DNA of 64,000 bases from Ophthalmolycus amberensis. Taxonomy: Eukaryota; Chordata; Actinopteri; Perciformes; Zoarcidae. Shown here piece by piece: positions 22,241 through 34,232 of this stretch; the first letter of the stretch is position 1; each line of letters starts with the position of its first letter. The translations under genes were made by a program, and so were the position numbers. The stretch covers positions 1,278,501 to 1,342,500 of the forward strand of contig JAFEUB010000959.1 of the NCBI GenBank assembly GCA_024529925.1, written 5' to 3'. The notes under the pieces are model-generated. The model was not told where the DNA came from, did not search any database, and saw nothing but the letters and a program-made list of their open reading frames with translations.

Positions 22241-24590
22241 CTGCTTTCTTTTGATGATCTTTGATGTGTTCGATGGTGAGCTCAGGTAGGCCGGATGTTG
22301 GCTTCATAACCATTTGGCGAGGTGTGTAGCCTCCCGATTTCTTTGCTGCTCTGTCTGCCGCGTCATTACTGGCGCTGATTCGTGATCTGATTGTGTCATG
22401 TCCCTTGCATTTCATGATGGCCACCCCCTTTGGTAGTTGGATTGCTTCTACCAGCCTTCTCATAGCTGCTTCGTGTTTTATGGGGTGGTCATTTGAAGTG
22501 GTGAAGTTGCGTCTTCGCCATACAGGGCCATCGATGTGGGCCGCTCCGTGGGCGTAAGCCGAGTCTGTGAAGATATTTACAATTTTGTCCGTGCTCCACT
22601 CCAGAGCCTGGATCAGTGCTTCCACTTCCGCTAGTTGTGCCGAAGCGGGTTGTGGCAGAATCCCTGATTCCACTGTTTGGTGGTAGCCATCACTCTTCTG
22701 TTCCACCACTGCATAGGATGCAATGTTCCCTTCTCCTTTGTAACAGCAACCATCCGTGTACAGCCAGGCCTCAGCTGTGAGGTGGGGAGTGTTCTGGAGG
22801 TCCAGTCTCAATTTGTTTTCTTGCACTGCAACTTCCTCGCACACATGTGGTTGTCCATCCGTGAAGTCAGCCGCCATATTTCTTGTGGCTGGCACAAAGG
22901 TGATGTGTGGCATGGTGCAAGTGTGTTGAATCTTTGTTTTCCTTGCGGCACTAAACGTGAATTCTTTACTCATCAGGAATGCCGCCACGCCATGGTGTGT
23001 GTGTACTTCCAGTGGATGGCCCATGACAATATGAGAAGTCTTTTCAATCGCTTTTGCCACTGCTGCAACGTACCTTGCACACGTGGATTGACCACTTTCA
23101 ACCATGTCAAGTTTTGACGAATGATACATCAGTACCTCCCTTTCACCCCCCTTTTTCTGGAAGAGTACAGCATTGAGTAGGCTGTGTCTTTCAGAAACAT
23201 CAAGGTGGAACGGTAGGGAGTAGTCCGGGGACATGAGTGCGGCCGCATGTGCAAGTGCTTGCTTCAAGCGGGTAAATGCTGTTTTACCCTCTACTGTCCA
23301 TGTGAGGTTGGCAGTAAGATTTCTGGTGCCCACTTCCTTCAACATCTCTCTGAGAATGGTGGTGTGGTTGGTGTAGTCTGGGATATGGGCTCGTGAGTAG
23401 CCTGTTAAGACCAGGAATGAGAGGAGAGCGGCCACAGTGAGCGGTTGGGGATGTTGCAAGATGGAGGCCCTGTGCGTGTGTGACAGGCCCAGGCCGTCTG
23501 ATGAAACATTGCGACCCAAAAACAACACTTGGCGTCTGGCGAACTGCACCTTTGAACGTTTGACCTTGTAGCCCTTTTTCGGCCAATAGAGTGAGGAGTC
23601 GGACTGAGGAATCGAGGCAGAGAGCTGCTGACGTTGCTGCCAGAAGCAGATCATCGACATATTGAATCAGAATTACGCCTTCTGGGAGGGAGAGGTCAGC
23701 CAGATGAATGCGTAGGTGGTGGTTGAATAGTCCTGGGGAGCACCTGTACCCCTGGGGTAGGGCGGCATAGGTATACTGCTACTCATTAAAGGTGAAGGCG
23801 AAGATAGGCTGAGAGTCTTTGTGCAGTGGGACACTGAAGAAAGCGTTGGCCAGATCCACTACTGTGAAGTGGGTGTGTGCAGGGCTCAAGTTGCTGAGAG
23901 AGAGATGAGGATCTGGAACCGGATGACCTGTTGGAACCGTGATTTCGTTCACGGGGCGGAAATCCTGGACCATCCTCCATCCTTTCCCTCCTGCCTTTGG
24001 AACTGGAAGTATGGGAGTGTTGAACTGTGACGAGGTGGGGTAGATGACTCCGGCTTGGAGCAGGCCTTCAATAGTCGGCCAAATGCCTTCCAGTTGTTCT
24101 GGTTTCAGACGATATTGGGGTCTGTACACAGGAAGCTGCTGTGGGTCTGTGAATGTGACTTTGATGGGTTCCGTAGTCAGGCGGCCAACGTCATAGGCCC
24201 CTGAGGTCCACAACTTGACCGGGACCTGAGCCAAACAGGCAGTTGTAGCTGGATGATCTGAACACGATTTGCCATGGTGACGAGGCAAAGGGAGGTGCTC
24301 CGGTAGAGTGTGCTCAACAGTGTCAGGGGCTGTCCATCTCCACATGGTCTCTTTGGCTTTGAGCAGTCCTTCAGTAGTGGTTGGTTCCCACGTGAGAGTT
24401 AGTGCTCTCTTGATCATAGGTCCCAGACTTCTGGCCTCATGGCCAAAGCCAACCACCAAAGTGACATGAGGTGATGAGTCCGCATCTAGCTGGTACCATG
24501 AGCGAAGGAAGGGAGATAGAATGACTCTTGATGCTACTCCTTCTTGGCCACAAAAGATGTGTAGACACTGAATGGTGGGTCTAAGGTGAG
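22240..24590 (-). pseudogene. ERV1 reverse transcriptase-RNase H
   Basis: RT begins around VTFTDPQQLPVYRPQYRLKP and continues with LPVPKAGGKGWRMVQDFR, then motif A TVVDLANAFFSVPL. A stop or frame change lies at about 23780. The YVDD catalytic box lies in the interval 23640-23680. A second frame (23660 to about 22071) carries the thumb and connection. RNase H follows, with YTDGCC, an ALIQALEW region and FTDSAYAHGA. The enzyme copies viral RNA to DNA and degrades the RNA strand. At least two frame breaks disable it. Similarity to gamma-type Pol is inference from motif wording. Confidence 0.85.
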
Positions 24591-25021
24591 ACATGTTTTC
24601 ATCCCAGTCTTCTGTGTAGGGGTCGTCGGGGTCTGGTGTGACATTTAGAGTGCAATGGACGTGGTCCAGGGGAGTTTTGTACGGGAACAGCTGAGTGATT
24701 TTTGGTTTGAGAATGTTGAACCAATATTGGATGGCAGGGGTTGACTGGGCAGTTTGGAGCAGAGAGGAAGCTGTGCGTGAGGGTTGCATCGTGAAATGTG
24801 ATGGGGAGAGGGGTGGTGTAAAATTGTCGAACTGGAGTGCCAGAGACTCCCACCACTGACACAAACCGGTCCGACAACGGCTGCGTAGTCATCACACTCG
24901 AATAGGTGGCTCCAGTATCGACGAGGAAGATGTGATCCTGTCCATTTACTGAGCACCTGATTAAGGGTTCGCTGGTGAGGCCGAAATGTAGAGTGTGTGA
25001 CGCCAGTGATTGAGGGGCGTG
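24590..25021 (-). pseudogene. ERV1 protease region
   Basis: The minus strand carries the aspartic protease motif FLVDTGATYS (about 24910-24940), with flap-like sequence after it (VVGVSGTPVRQF). It lies between gag and RT, the standard place for retroviral protease, which cleaves Gag and Pol. The reading frame is shared among at least two overlapping frames, so a frameshift is likely. Confidence 0.7.
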
Positions 25022-26524
25022 TCAATAGGGAGGACTGTTGTAACCTCCAGGCCATTGTTGTTGGCTATTTGCCTGGGTGGCATGGGCCCCGCCTTGGGGA
25101 CCATGTCCCTCGTCCCAAGGAGCCTGATGGGCCCCTTGCTGTGGTCTTTGTCTCTCATAGCCCCGTCCGCCTCCTCCTCTGGAGTATTGTCCTCTTCCTC
25201 TCTGTAGTTGCTGCGGTGCTAACACGCAGTCTCTTGCGAAGTGTCCCGGTTTTCCACAGTTGTAGCAGAAATAGGACGCTCCTCTGCCTCCAGGCGCTCC
25301 TCTTCCTCTGGCTCCTCCTCTTCCACCCCATTGGCCCTGTGGGACCCATGGGCGTGACTGTTCACCGCCTGCTGACATCATAGCCATCATAACCTCCAGC
25401 GGGACGGAGGGAGTAGGTGCCGTCGGAGGTGGAGTCGGTGCATGTTGAACTACCAGCTGTTGTTGCTGTTTAGCCTTAGATTTCTTGGCGGCCTCAGCCG
25501 CGTCGTGTTCTTTGAGTTGTTTCTTGAGTAGGGCCTTCTGCAAGTTCTTAATTTCTGTGTCGCTACCCGCCTCAGTTTGAATGTGCCTAGAGAGGTAATG
25601 TCGGAGCTGGGCGTTCCACATGTCTTGTGTCATTGCTTCAAGGCCAACCACGGAGTCCATGTACTGGCGAGGTCCTTCAGGGAGGCCTGTTTTTACCATT
25701 GCACGCCATAGTGCCACTGTGGTAACGCTTCCATCATGTGGCTCTCTGAAGGCCTGGCGCCACACCCGTTCTGCTCTGGCCAGGTACAGGGGCGGGGACT
25801 CTCCCGGGGCCCAGATGAATGCTGCCACTGCGCCTTGGTTCACTGGAGTGGGGAACTTAGTTCTGAGCTCCTGCCACAACGCTGTACGATATCGAGCAAA
25901 GGGGTCGGCATCTTGTGCCGCACCAGCGCCTGCCAAGTGTAGGAGGGCAGCACACTGGGGTGGGTCTAGACAGCGGGAGAGAAGGGCTCTCAGGTCGCCT
26001 ACGGCCAGCTGGTGGCCAGCAGTCAAAGATTCCGTGAGCTCAATCCACGGATCGGCTCCCGCGTGGAGGGATGGGAGCTGTTGTACCATGTTGGTCATGT
26101 CTGCAAACCCAAAAGGCACAAATTGGACACGCTGTGGTTGCGCGGGAGTGGGGGCTGCTCTCAGGGGATATATACCAACAGCACTCTCCTCTGTTTCTTC
26201 TCGTTGGGGCGGGCCCTGAGACCGAAGGTGCATGGCATGTCGGGGGAGAGGAACTCCCGTCCCTTCAATGAGGGGGAAGACCTCTCCGTGTAGAGTGCCC
26301 GACACCACATATGTTGGCAATTCCACCGGTCTGTCACGGTGGCTGGTCTCTCTGCTGTGGGCTATAACTGAGTCCAGAGTCTGTTGTAGCTCTTCAGCCT
26401 CTGCTCGCAGGACAGAGAGCTTCTCCAATGTATTTGGTCCGCTTGAGTTCCTTGGTGATGGCTGTCTTCCAGCTGCAGGATCATAGTACAGGTTGCTTGT
26501 CACATAGGTCTCTTCTGAGTGCAT
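25022..26524 (-). pseudogene. ERV1 gag (500-codon open frame)
   Basis: This single open frame encodes a capsid-type polyprotein. It has an N-terminal coiled region (about residues 30-55), a Pro-rich linker, and a capsid section with Gly/Pro/Ala-rich loops. A charged Lys/Gln stretch follows, then one CCHC zinc knuckle CYNCGKPGHFARDC (residues 420-433) in an Arg/Gly-rich nucleocapsid tail. Gag builds the particle and binds RNA. The start at 26524 is the first ATG in frame. The frame is unbroken, unlike the rest of ERV1, but without LTR and Pol function it is treated as part of a defective provirus. An intact Gag ORF of this size might be selected or just young. Confidence 0.85.
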
Positions 26525-26881
26525 GGGGCGAGGTGTTGTGGCAGAGAAATTTCAAATTCACAAATTCATTTATGAAGCCAGCACTGTGGTGCTGAATTTG
26601 GAACATTTGGAGTAAATCTCTTGGGGACAATCTTTCCAGGGAACGAACCAGGAATTTAAAAAATTTGAATATATTATATATATATATAATATATATATAT
26701 TAGTGCTGGGCAAGTTAACGCGTTCATTAATTAACGCCGACAATTATTTTATCACGCGTTAACGCATTTTTTAAAATGTATTATTTTTAATTTTTTTTAT
26801 TGAAATACAAGAGACAATACATAGACATAACAACAAGATGATGACAACAGTGGGATAAAAGCCAGCAAACATCCTATAGTC

Positions 26882-27991
26882 CAGGGGTGTCAAACTCATT
26901 TTCACTCTGGGGCCACATCAGCATCACGGTCGCCCTCAAAGGGCCGGTTATAAATGTAAGACGGTGTAAATGTAACTACTCCTAACATATTTAGTTTAGT
27001 TTCCCGGGATATCTGTGACTTCCACAACACGTACTAAGCAGAAATAGAGGTTATTTTTTCCATCGTTAATGGCGGACAGTTGAACGGCTTTCAGGGCGAT
27101 AAGCCACGCCCCCTCTCCGGCGCGTCCAGTGCGAATGAACACAAATAGCCCCCGGCGAGACCGGCGGTGCAAATGGCTCAACTCAACTTTTTTTTTTATA
27201 CTCAAACATCTCCGCGACTTATTGAGTGGCGTAATAATCACGCGACACAACGAATCGATAATGAAATTCGTTGCCAACTCTTTTAATAATCGATTTTCAT
27301 CGATTATCGATTCGTTGTTGCAGCCCTAGACAATTGGAACAGCAGTTTACTTGATGACATCACCACCTCAGCTGGTCTCATGAGTTTAATCCGTAAAGTA
27401 TTTTTACAATCAAACTAAATATGACAACCCTGCTGTTTTCGTTTTCATTTAAAATCAAAAATGATATATTATTATTTACATATATATACATACATACAAT
27501 TATATATGTTTATATATATATACATATATAAATAAATATATGTATGTGGATCAGATCCCGCTAGCAACACCTCACATCTCCGAAATCGTCGGAGCACATT
27601 TTTTAATCGGCTGAATCTTGACAAACCGACCACAGATTTGTCGCTTAAACAACTAACTTCTCGCCTCAAAACATCCTAAAATTACTTTCTGTGACTTAAC
27701 AACAGTAGTATTTCGAAAGTTTCAACTTCCAGTTGTGTGATTTCTCCTCCGCCATTGTTTCCTGTTGCTGGTGCAACATGCATTCTTGGATATTTGGCTG
27801 TCCCAAGTACAGACAAGTCACCTCCGATGCATCCCCGGTAAAATGGGCGGAGCCACATCCGGGCATTAGGACCATGCTTGGCTCGATGTGAACTTTGAAT
27901 TGGAACATAAAAAGAATATTTTTTTTTTTTTTGCTGGCGGATTCGCGGGCCACATAAAATGACGTGGCGGGCCGTATGTTTGACACCCCTG
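26882..27991. mobile_element. hAT-like element nested in the 26.7-kb element
   Basis: Starts CAGGGGTGTCAAAC and ends GTTTGACACCCCTG, perfect 14-bp inverted repeats. It is flanked by a perfect 8-bp duplication CTATAGTC (26874-26881 and 27992-27999). Both ends carry the GGGCC-rich subterminal motif of this family. There is no long ORF. Confidence 0.92.
27165..27328. mobile_element. terminal fragment of the TAGGGCTGCAAC hAT family
   Basis: The reverse complement matches the first ~140 bases of the hAT at 59229, including GTTGCAGCCCTA, the TCGATTCGTTGTGTCG stretch and GCCACTCAATAAGTCGCGGAG. The other end is missing or unrecognisable. It lies within the 26882-27991 element, making a third level of nesting. 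Confidence 0.8.
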
Positions 27992-28683
27992 CTATAGTCA
28001 GTTGTGTATGTGTGTGTGTTTGCGTGCGTGTGTATGTCCTTGAGCCTTTTGAGATGGGAAAAAAATAAAAATAATAATTAAAAAACAAGAACAAAAAAAC
28101 AGGTATGTATTTTTAATTAATTATTATTGTAACAGACTGTCTCATGTTTATCGTTTTGTATTGGAGATGATATGTCCCTTCAGGGTTGCCGTAGAGAAAA
28201 GGCGACTTCCGCTTCTGGTGGAGGGGGGGGGGACAGAAATAAAGAGAGAAGCTGCACCAGCTGTTGCTCTCCCTGGAGACTACCAGACTTCGCTGCGGTA
28301 AAGTCAGCAGACACTCAGCAGACACTCACATGTTAGTGCACCTATATGCTGAAATTCACCGTAAACGCATTTAAACGACACAGATCTGGAGCGAGCGAAG
28401 GACTTTGAAAGTTAGCGGAAACATTACCGTGAGACAACATCCGGTTTCTTCAGACGAAAATCCGGTTTTCAGAATAAGATGCCAACAAAGTATGAATTAT
28501 ATACACATTAAGTATAAAACATGCTACCTGCATCTCGTGAACCAAATGTTATTGCACTTTTGTTCATATAGCAGTACTTTTAAAATAAAAGTGCGCAATA
28601 CTCTACTTTATAATTCATTATTGAACTTTGCCATAACAATGCGATTAATCACGATTAAATATTTTAATCGTTGCCCAGCACTA

Positions 28684-28711
28684 ATATATATATATATATA
28701 TATATATAGCA
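28684..28711. repeat. (AT)n tract
   Basis: AT repeat, continuation of the tract that received the hAT at 26701. Confidence 0.9.
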
Positions 28712-30260
28712 TTGTTATGATTATTGTATACTAATTATATTAATATATAAGACTTGTTTTTTTATATTTTGATTGCATTTAAAAAAGAAAAGAAATGCAC
28801 GTTCATGTTACTTTGTCCATGTTCTTTAATGTAGTTTTACAAGAAAACTCTTAACAAACAAAGGATACAACTATCCTATATGTATATATGTATGTGCCTT
28901 TTTTATAACATCCCATCACTGCATTGAATATAGTACATTATAGTGTGGGATGATTGAATCCCACACTATAACGGCTATAAAATATACAGCTTTCTTGTTC
29001 AAGACAGTTAATAATCCAGCATGCCTTGCAGAGTTTAGGTGGTGTCTGTTCATCTTCAGTCACTGTTGGTGACGGGGATGTATTTGTCCAACCCCCGGGT
29101 CCCTGTGTCACCGCCCTATTACATGCCAGCCCTGGTTTTGTTCCATTGCTTTCTGAATAGTGTTTCTGGCTCCCCAGGGCTGTTAGATTGCTTGGTTATC
29201 ACCGGGAGGAGATTATTTCTGTCTGGCATTCGGCGTGCCGTGGCAGTTATCCAGTGGGATGCTCACAGGGCTATTGTCTAAGGGCCTGGGGAGGAGACTG
29301 CTCCAACATCAAGACTGTGCCGAAAGGCAGGAGGGGAGAGGGAAGAGATGAACCGCTGAAGATGGATGGCCAACACCGCAGGTTTTTTTAATCGTTTTAT
29401 ACCGCATCACTTTGTACACAGTGCACTGAAAAGGGAGGCGTGTTATCCATTTTGCCTGGTACAGATGGGGTTTGTGGCTCATTCTGTGCAGAGCGGTGTA
29501 ATCTACAAACGCTGCCTGTGGAAAGCCTTGAGAGGCAAGAGTATGGCTGGACCATTAAATAAACATTGGACAGCGAGTGTTGGCCCACACCATTAAAAGA
29601 CAGCCTGTCCTCTGCCTTGACCTCTATTATATTGAGCATATTACATTTTAAACCACTTAAAGACAAGACAGTAGCTTGTCAAAATTGTGGTGACAGTGTT
29701 AAAAATATCTACATACTGCTGAAAATGCATAGAAATATGCATCCAAGCAATGATGGTTTGAGTAGAGAGAGTACCATCATAATATTAATCCTGGACCATC
29801 AACTAGCCCTGAAGATTTTCATACAAGTTTACCCCATATTTATTCCCTATACTGTAATTATTCATGGGCAGTGATGAATAAAATGTCCATCAACACTGAA
29901 TGAGTATTCTTGTGTCTTCTTGTGTTATATGTCTATCGTTGGAGAACCAAACGTGGGGGTGGGTGTGTATGTATGTAACAGTGTGATTCATATATTCGGT
30001 CGACCTAAAATATGTGGTCCCAGCCATACAAATTAGCATGACGCTGTGTCACGAGAGCCTATCAGCGTTGAGATTCTCCTCCTGTCGCCACTGATGTCCT
30101 GACGTTGTTAAATCACTAATGTAGCTGTCTGTGGGCAACCAGAGCTTTACGATAGTACCTCATATTTGTACGGAGGCCAGACAAAACTTTATGTTTATCT
30201 AATGTCCACCAGGGGGCGACTCCTCCGGTTGTATAGAAGTCTATGAGAAAATGACTCTAC
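28712..30260. other. no gene seen; one 13-bp hairpin
   Basis: Unassigned sequence. A perfect inverted repeat TTATAGTGTGGGA/TCCCACACTATAA with an 8-base loop lies at 28938-28971. About 30190-30260 carries CACCAGGGGGCGACTCCTCC, found widely in fish as a dispersed repeat. Confidence 0.45.
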
Positions 30261-30264
30261 TTCT

Positions 30265-31553
30265 CTCTTGATGCCATACTCCTAGAAAGACTAAAAATCT
30301 GGGTGGGACTCTCTGGCACAGCACTTAACTGGTTTGAATCCTACTTGAAGGGCCGAGAATACTTTGTGTCTGTAGCTGATTACACATCAGAGCTGACTAA
30401 AATGACATGTGGTGTTCCCCAAGGTTCAATACTGGGGCCCCCTCTGTTCAACATCTACATGCTTCCACTAGCTCAGATTATGGAAAACAACAAAGTGTGT
30501 TATCATAATTATGCAGACGACACACAAATCTACATAACTATGTCACCAGGGGACTATAATCCCATACAAGGGCTGGGTAACTGCATTGAACAAATCAACA
30601 ACTGGATGTGCCAGAATTTTCTTCAATTAAACAAAGATAAAACAGAAGTAATTGTTTTTGGTACCAAGGATGAACAATTGAAAATCACCGCTCAGCTTCA
30701 GTCACTGATGTTAAAACCCACAAACCAAGCCAGAAATCTAGGTGTAGTTATGGATTCAGACCTCAACCTGAACAGCCATATCAAGACAATTACAAAATCA
30801 GCCTACTATCACCTGAAGAATATATCAAGGATTAGAGGATTTATGTCTCAACAGGATTTGGAAAAACTTGTCCATGCATTTATCTTCAGCAGACTGGACT
30901 ACTGTAACGGTGTGTTTACAGGTCTCTGTAAAAAATCCGTCAGAAAGCTGCAGCTGATTCAGAACGCTGCAGCTCGAGTCCTCACTAAGACCAGGAGGGT
31001 GGACCACATCACTCCAGTTCTGAGGTCTTTGCACTGGCTTCCTGTCCAACAAAGAATTGACTTTAAAATCCTGCTGTTGGTTTACAAAGCACTGAATGGT
31101 TTGGGACCAAAATACATCTCTGATCTGCTGCTACCTTATGAACCATCCCGACCCCTCAGGTCGTCTGGGACCGGTCTACTTTCTGTTCCCAGAGTCAGAA
31201 CTAAACATGGAGAAGCAGCGTTCAGTTTTTCTGCTCCACATATCTGGAACAAAGTCCCAGAAAGCTGCAGGTCTGCTGAGACCCTCAGCTCATTTAAATC
31301 AAGATTGAAGACCTTTCTGTTTGCTGCTGCCTTTAATTGAACCACGTTCAATTAATATATTAATCAATTTCCTGCATTTCTGCATTTTACTACTGCATTT
31401 TATTTCTTACACTGTTTTTTAATTGTTTTTGAAATCTCCTTTTCTTTTGCCTTGTGTTTTGATGCTTTTAATGGTTTTATGTGAAGCACTTTGAATTACC
31501 TTGTTGAAATGTGCTATACAAATAAACTTGCCTTGCCTTGCCTCAGTAAACAT
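30265..31553 (+). mobile_element. L2 LINE, 5'-truncated
   Basis: Contains the RT half of an L2-clade protein, a ~210-bp 3'UTR and the CCTTGCCTTGCC tail. It is the reference copy for the fragments at 741 and 21212. Start is approximate: homology to L2 begins near GAAAGACTAAAAATCTGGG. Confidence 0.88.
30303..31340 (+). pseudogene. L2 reverse transcriptase, C-terminal 345 codons
   Basis: Open frame beginning inside RT just before motif B. It shows GVPQGSILGPPLF (residues 37-49), the catalytic YADD (70-73), then LNKDKTEVIVFG and NLGVVMDSDLN. A conserved L2/CR1 C-terminal domain follows (LDYCNGVFTGL, HWLPVQQRIDFKIL). The N-terminal endonuclease and RT motifs 0-A are missing because of 5' truncation, so it cannot move alone. 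The frame is free of stops, which suggests a fairly recent insertion. The ATG is internal and not a true start. Confidence 0.88.
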
Positions 31554-31667
31554 TGTAAACATGAGTTTATGGTCTCAATCTCTAGTTTCAAGTCTTCTTC
31601 AACACTACATGATGTTCATTTCGTACATGATGGTCCATTTAGAGTCAAACAGACCATAAAGCAGGGG

Positions 31668-31940
31668 ATCAGAATCAGAATCAGAACCATTTATTGCCAA
31701 TGTATGTAACATACAAGGAATTTGTCATGGCAGGTGGTGCATAACATTAGACAATCAACAACAATCAACAGTGCAAGGAATAGAAACATATTCAAATGTA
31801 AAATAGAATTTTAAATAATATAAAATAAAGTGCACAACAAACAGATAACAGGACTGTAAACAAGTGTAATGTAAAAGTGACAAGTGTATTTAAATATGAA
31901 GGGATGTGCAGGGGAGTAGTAGGGAGGGAAGGAAAATTGT
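31668..31940 (-). mobile_element. Rex1/CR1-like LINE 3'UTR fragment
   Basis: On the minus strand this is a 3'UTR ending in a TTCTGATTCTGATTCTGA tail. The same kind of tail (TTCTGATTCTGA) ends the Rex1-like LINE at about 62350. No coding sequence remains. Confidence 0.7.
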
Positions 31941-32532
31941 CCTGGGGATGACGCTTTAGGCCCTATGCTTTAGGGCGGGGCTACACAGTGATTGACACAG
32001 TGTTGTCCAGTCTGGGAGTTGTCTGTGTTTTTGTCTTACAACTTAACTTTAACTGAAAGGTAACTAACATTTTGGTTGCCTATAATATCTTATTCATGGT
32101 TCGGTTGTACTTAGCTCCACCCTCTCCTGTCACCTCTGGTTTACAAAAAACAAGATGTTCACGGCCAAAATGCTGAACTCTGACTGGGTCCACTTCTTGT
32201 ATTCAGTCTGTGGTTTTAACTTGTGAATAAATCCTGCTTTCCAGTCGTGTCTTGCAGTGTGACACTGACCATCAAACATCACACTCAAAATGGCAGTAAT
32301 AGGAGTCACCATGCCAGTGTTAAGTTCCTGCACATCAGTCGAGTTTGAAAATTGGAAGTAGATCTGACTCAGGGACTCTGAGATGAATGGAATGCAACAG
32401 TAGACTGCACCAACTTTTCCCAGGATTGTTGTATTTTTCTTCAAATAAACTTACGTCATGAGAAAATATAATAGGAAAGTTGGTAAAATTGCATACTATT
32501 TCAACACTACAGCGGCTTTAACTATACTGTAT
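31941..32532. other. no gene seen
   Basis: Unassigned. The 104-codon minus-strand frame at 32130-32444 has no recognised domain. Confidence 0.4.
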
Positions 32533-34232
32533 TGTTGGGGTCTGGCGCCACCTCCTGGCTGGCTGAGCTCCTCACATGTTTTCCTTCCTCACAAGCCTGA
32601 CCTGAGATCTGCTTCAACTCTACAAAATGACCACACCTCCAGCGTCCGGCCAAAAACCGGATGCTGACCCTCCATTGGCCAAGAAAGGGCCCCCCACTGT
32701 TTTTGAGACCTGGTTTATAAGCGCTAACACAGCGAGATTCAGTCTCTTCGCGCCGGACTCGTCCAGGCCACAAGAAGATCCAGCAGTCTCTTCCTCCAGC
32801 ATCACGCTGGCAACTGAAGGCCACGAGGACCGCCGGCCTCATCAACCCTCATCTCAGCGCGCAGCCAGCGTCCGCGCCAGCTCCGAAGCCGCGCCGACAA
32901 GCAGCCCTCAACACTCGAGGACTGACCGATTCCCATCACGGAAACGGACCGAATCCGCACCAGCTCAAAAGCCGTGCCGAAAAGCAGCCCCCCTCCTCGA
33001 GGAAAGAACAATTCCTCCACGGAGACTGACCTTTTTTCCGAAGCTTCTCAAAGTAAGGTTCATGGTATCTGGGCATAGCTTAGCTTAATTTAGCCTTAGT
33101 TTAATCTAGGTTATTCATTTATGTGTTGTCATTCCCGTATCCTGTTGTGTTAAGTCACTGTCGCGTTATACTGAGGTATTGCGCAATCATCACGGACCAC
33201 GGAGCTCCGCTATATTGTGTATTCCCTGCTGTAACTGCCTGCATTAGATCCGTCGCTGCGAGTGAATGTAGAGTTTGTGTATTATCACTTGAAAGATGTG
33301 ATGAAGCAATACGCTCATCTCACTGCAGTGATAAAGATCTTTTTTGTTTGGGGTTTATTTTCATTTATTTTATTTCGTTTGGTACTCTCTCTCCTCATTA
33401 AATCGACTCTGTGAGTGAAGTGCAGAATCGCGGCTATCGTGCATAAGCGCCGTCAGTTCGCAAGCGACAACGGCAGACTTGTGCAGGATATGATCAGCGG
33501 CTCTCATTCTCACTACAACGCGGATCGCACGCAGAAGCTTTGATGATTCCTCTCTCTCTCTCTCCCTTAACATACATACACATAGAACGCCCGCCATTGT
33601 CCCGACACACGTGATGCGCCGGCACACGTGATTACACACAGCTACCTCTCCGCCATTTTGTCTAGGTCACTCGTGTCCGCCATCTTGGTTTGTAGTTCTT
33701 AGCTGTAGTTCTTAAGGCCCCTCCCTTTTCATCACCGATGGAATAGGTTACACCCCCTCCTCTCACACACACACACACACACACACTTACATACATACAT
33801 CCTCCCCCATTTTATTCATTTGACTTTAGGTAGTAGACATAAAATTGTGTGATAGCGTTTGTTGGTTGCAGTTTTAATTGATTTGATCATTTATTATTTT
33901 GATTTAATAAACTGTTATACTTTAGAGAGCAGTCGTCTGTGATTACTTGTGCATATGTGTGTAATGAAAACTGTATGTAGTAGCCCTGAGTTCGAACTTA
34001 ACCCTTCACTGTCACTGAATGTGTAGTCATACTCAGACTATTGACATTATGAGTGACTACTAATTATGAGACTTAGTTTATCGTTTGGTTATTGGTCCCT
34101 GTTCGCAGGGTGGTGCCCCGTTGTTATTAATAATCATTAATAATTGTTACTTACATTAATAATTCTATTGATGTCAAGAATTCAGTTTCTTAAATGCTGA
34201 TAACCCAAACACGCTCCTCTACGTTCCCAACA
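32533..34232 (+). mobile_element. 1.7-kb solo-LTR-like element
   Basis: Starts TGTTGGG and ends CCCAACA, a perfect 7-bp terminal inverted repeat of TG...CA type. It is flanked by a 4-bp duplication GTAT (32529-32532 and 34233-34236). A TATA-like TTTATAA lies at 32714-32720 and AATAAA at 33906-33911. These features fit a solo LTR left by recombination. The spacing would give an unusually long R region. A CA tract lies at about 33761-33785. No polymerase sequence flanks it. Confidence 0.6.
32627..33088 (+). CDS. 153-codon ORF inside the LTR-like unit, unknown
   Basis: Open frame starting MTTPPASGQKPDADPP, rich in Ser, Pro, Arg and Ala, without any domain I recognise. It spans the TATA-like site, so it may be fortuitous in GC-rich U3 sequence. 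LTR-encoded accessory ORFs are known in some retroelements, but nothing here shows that this is one. Confidence 0.25.
   Translation: MTTPPASGQKPDADPPLAKKGPPTVFETWFISANTARFSLFAPDSSRPQEDPAVSSSSITLATEGHEDRRPHQPSSQRAASVRASSEAAPTSSPQHSRTDRFPSRKRTESAPAQKPCRKAAPLLEERTIPPRRLTFFPKLLKVRFMVSGHSLA

Larger units (their letters stand above)
19574..26560 (-). mobile_element. ERV1: rearranged endogenous retrovirus
   Basis: On the minus strand, from right to left: gag (25022-26524), protease, RT-RNase H, integrase (20776-22240), and a remnant of env (20235-20690). The env membrane anchor and LTR remnant (19574-20189) lie on the opposite strand. Pol layout and the Env CX6CC motif fit a gamma/epsilon-like (class I) retrovirus, which is inference. 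There is no 5' LTR: sequence stops near an AT tract and the hAT nest at 26701. Frameshifts, stops, an L2 insertion and loss of the surface subunit make it defective. Confidence 0.85.
26701..28683. mobile_element. hAT-like element, outer shell of a nest
   Basis: Ends TAGTGCTGGGCAA and TTGCCCAGCACTA are inverted repeats. It is flanked by ATATATAT on both sides (26693-26700 and 28684-28691), as for an 8-bp hAT duplication in an AT tract. The next bases at both ends are GTTAACGCG/GCGATTAATC-type. No transposase is seen. It is interrupted by the element at 26882. Confidence 0.85.

Noticed and set aside
24997..26293. Several plus-strand ORFs of 65-199 codons
   Set aside because: They are antisense shadows of the GC-rich ERV1 gag and protease frames.
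28990..29900. A host gene 3' exon near AATAAA at about 29878
   Set aside because: No reading frame there shows a domain or conserved motif; the signal alone is not enough.
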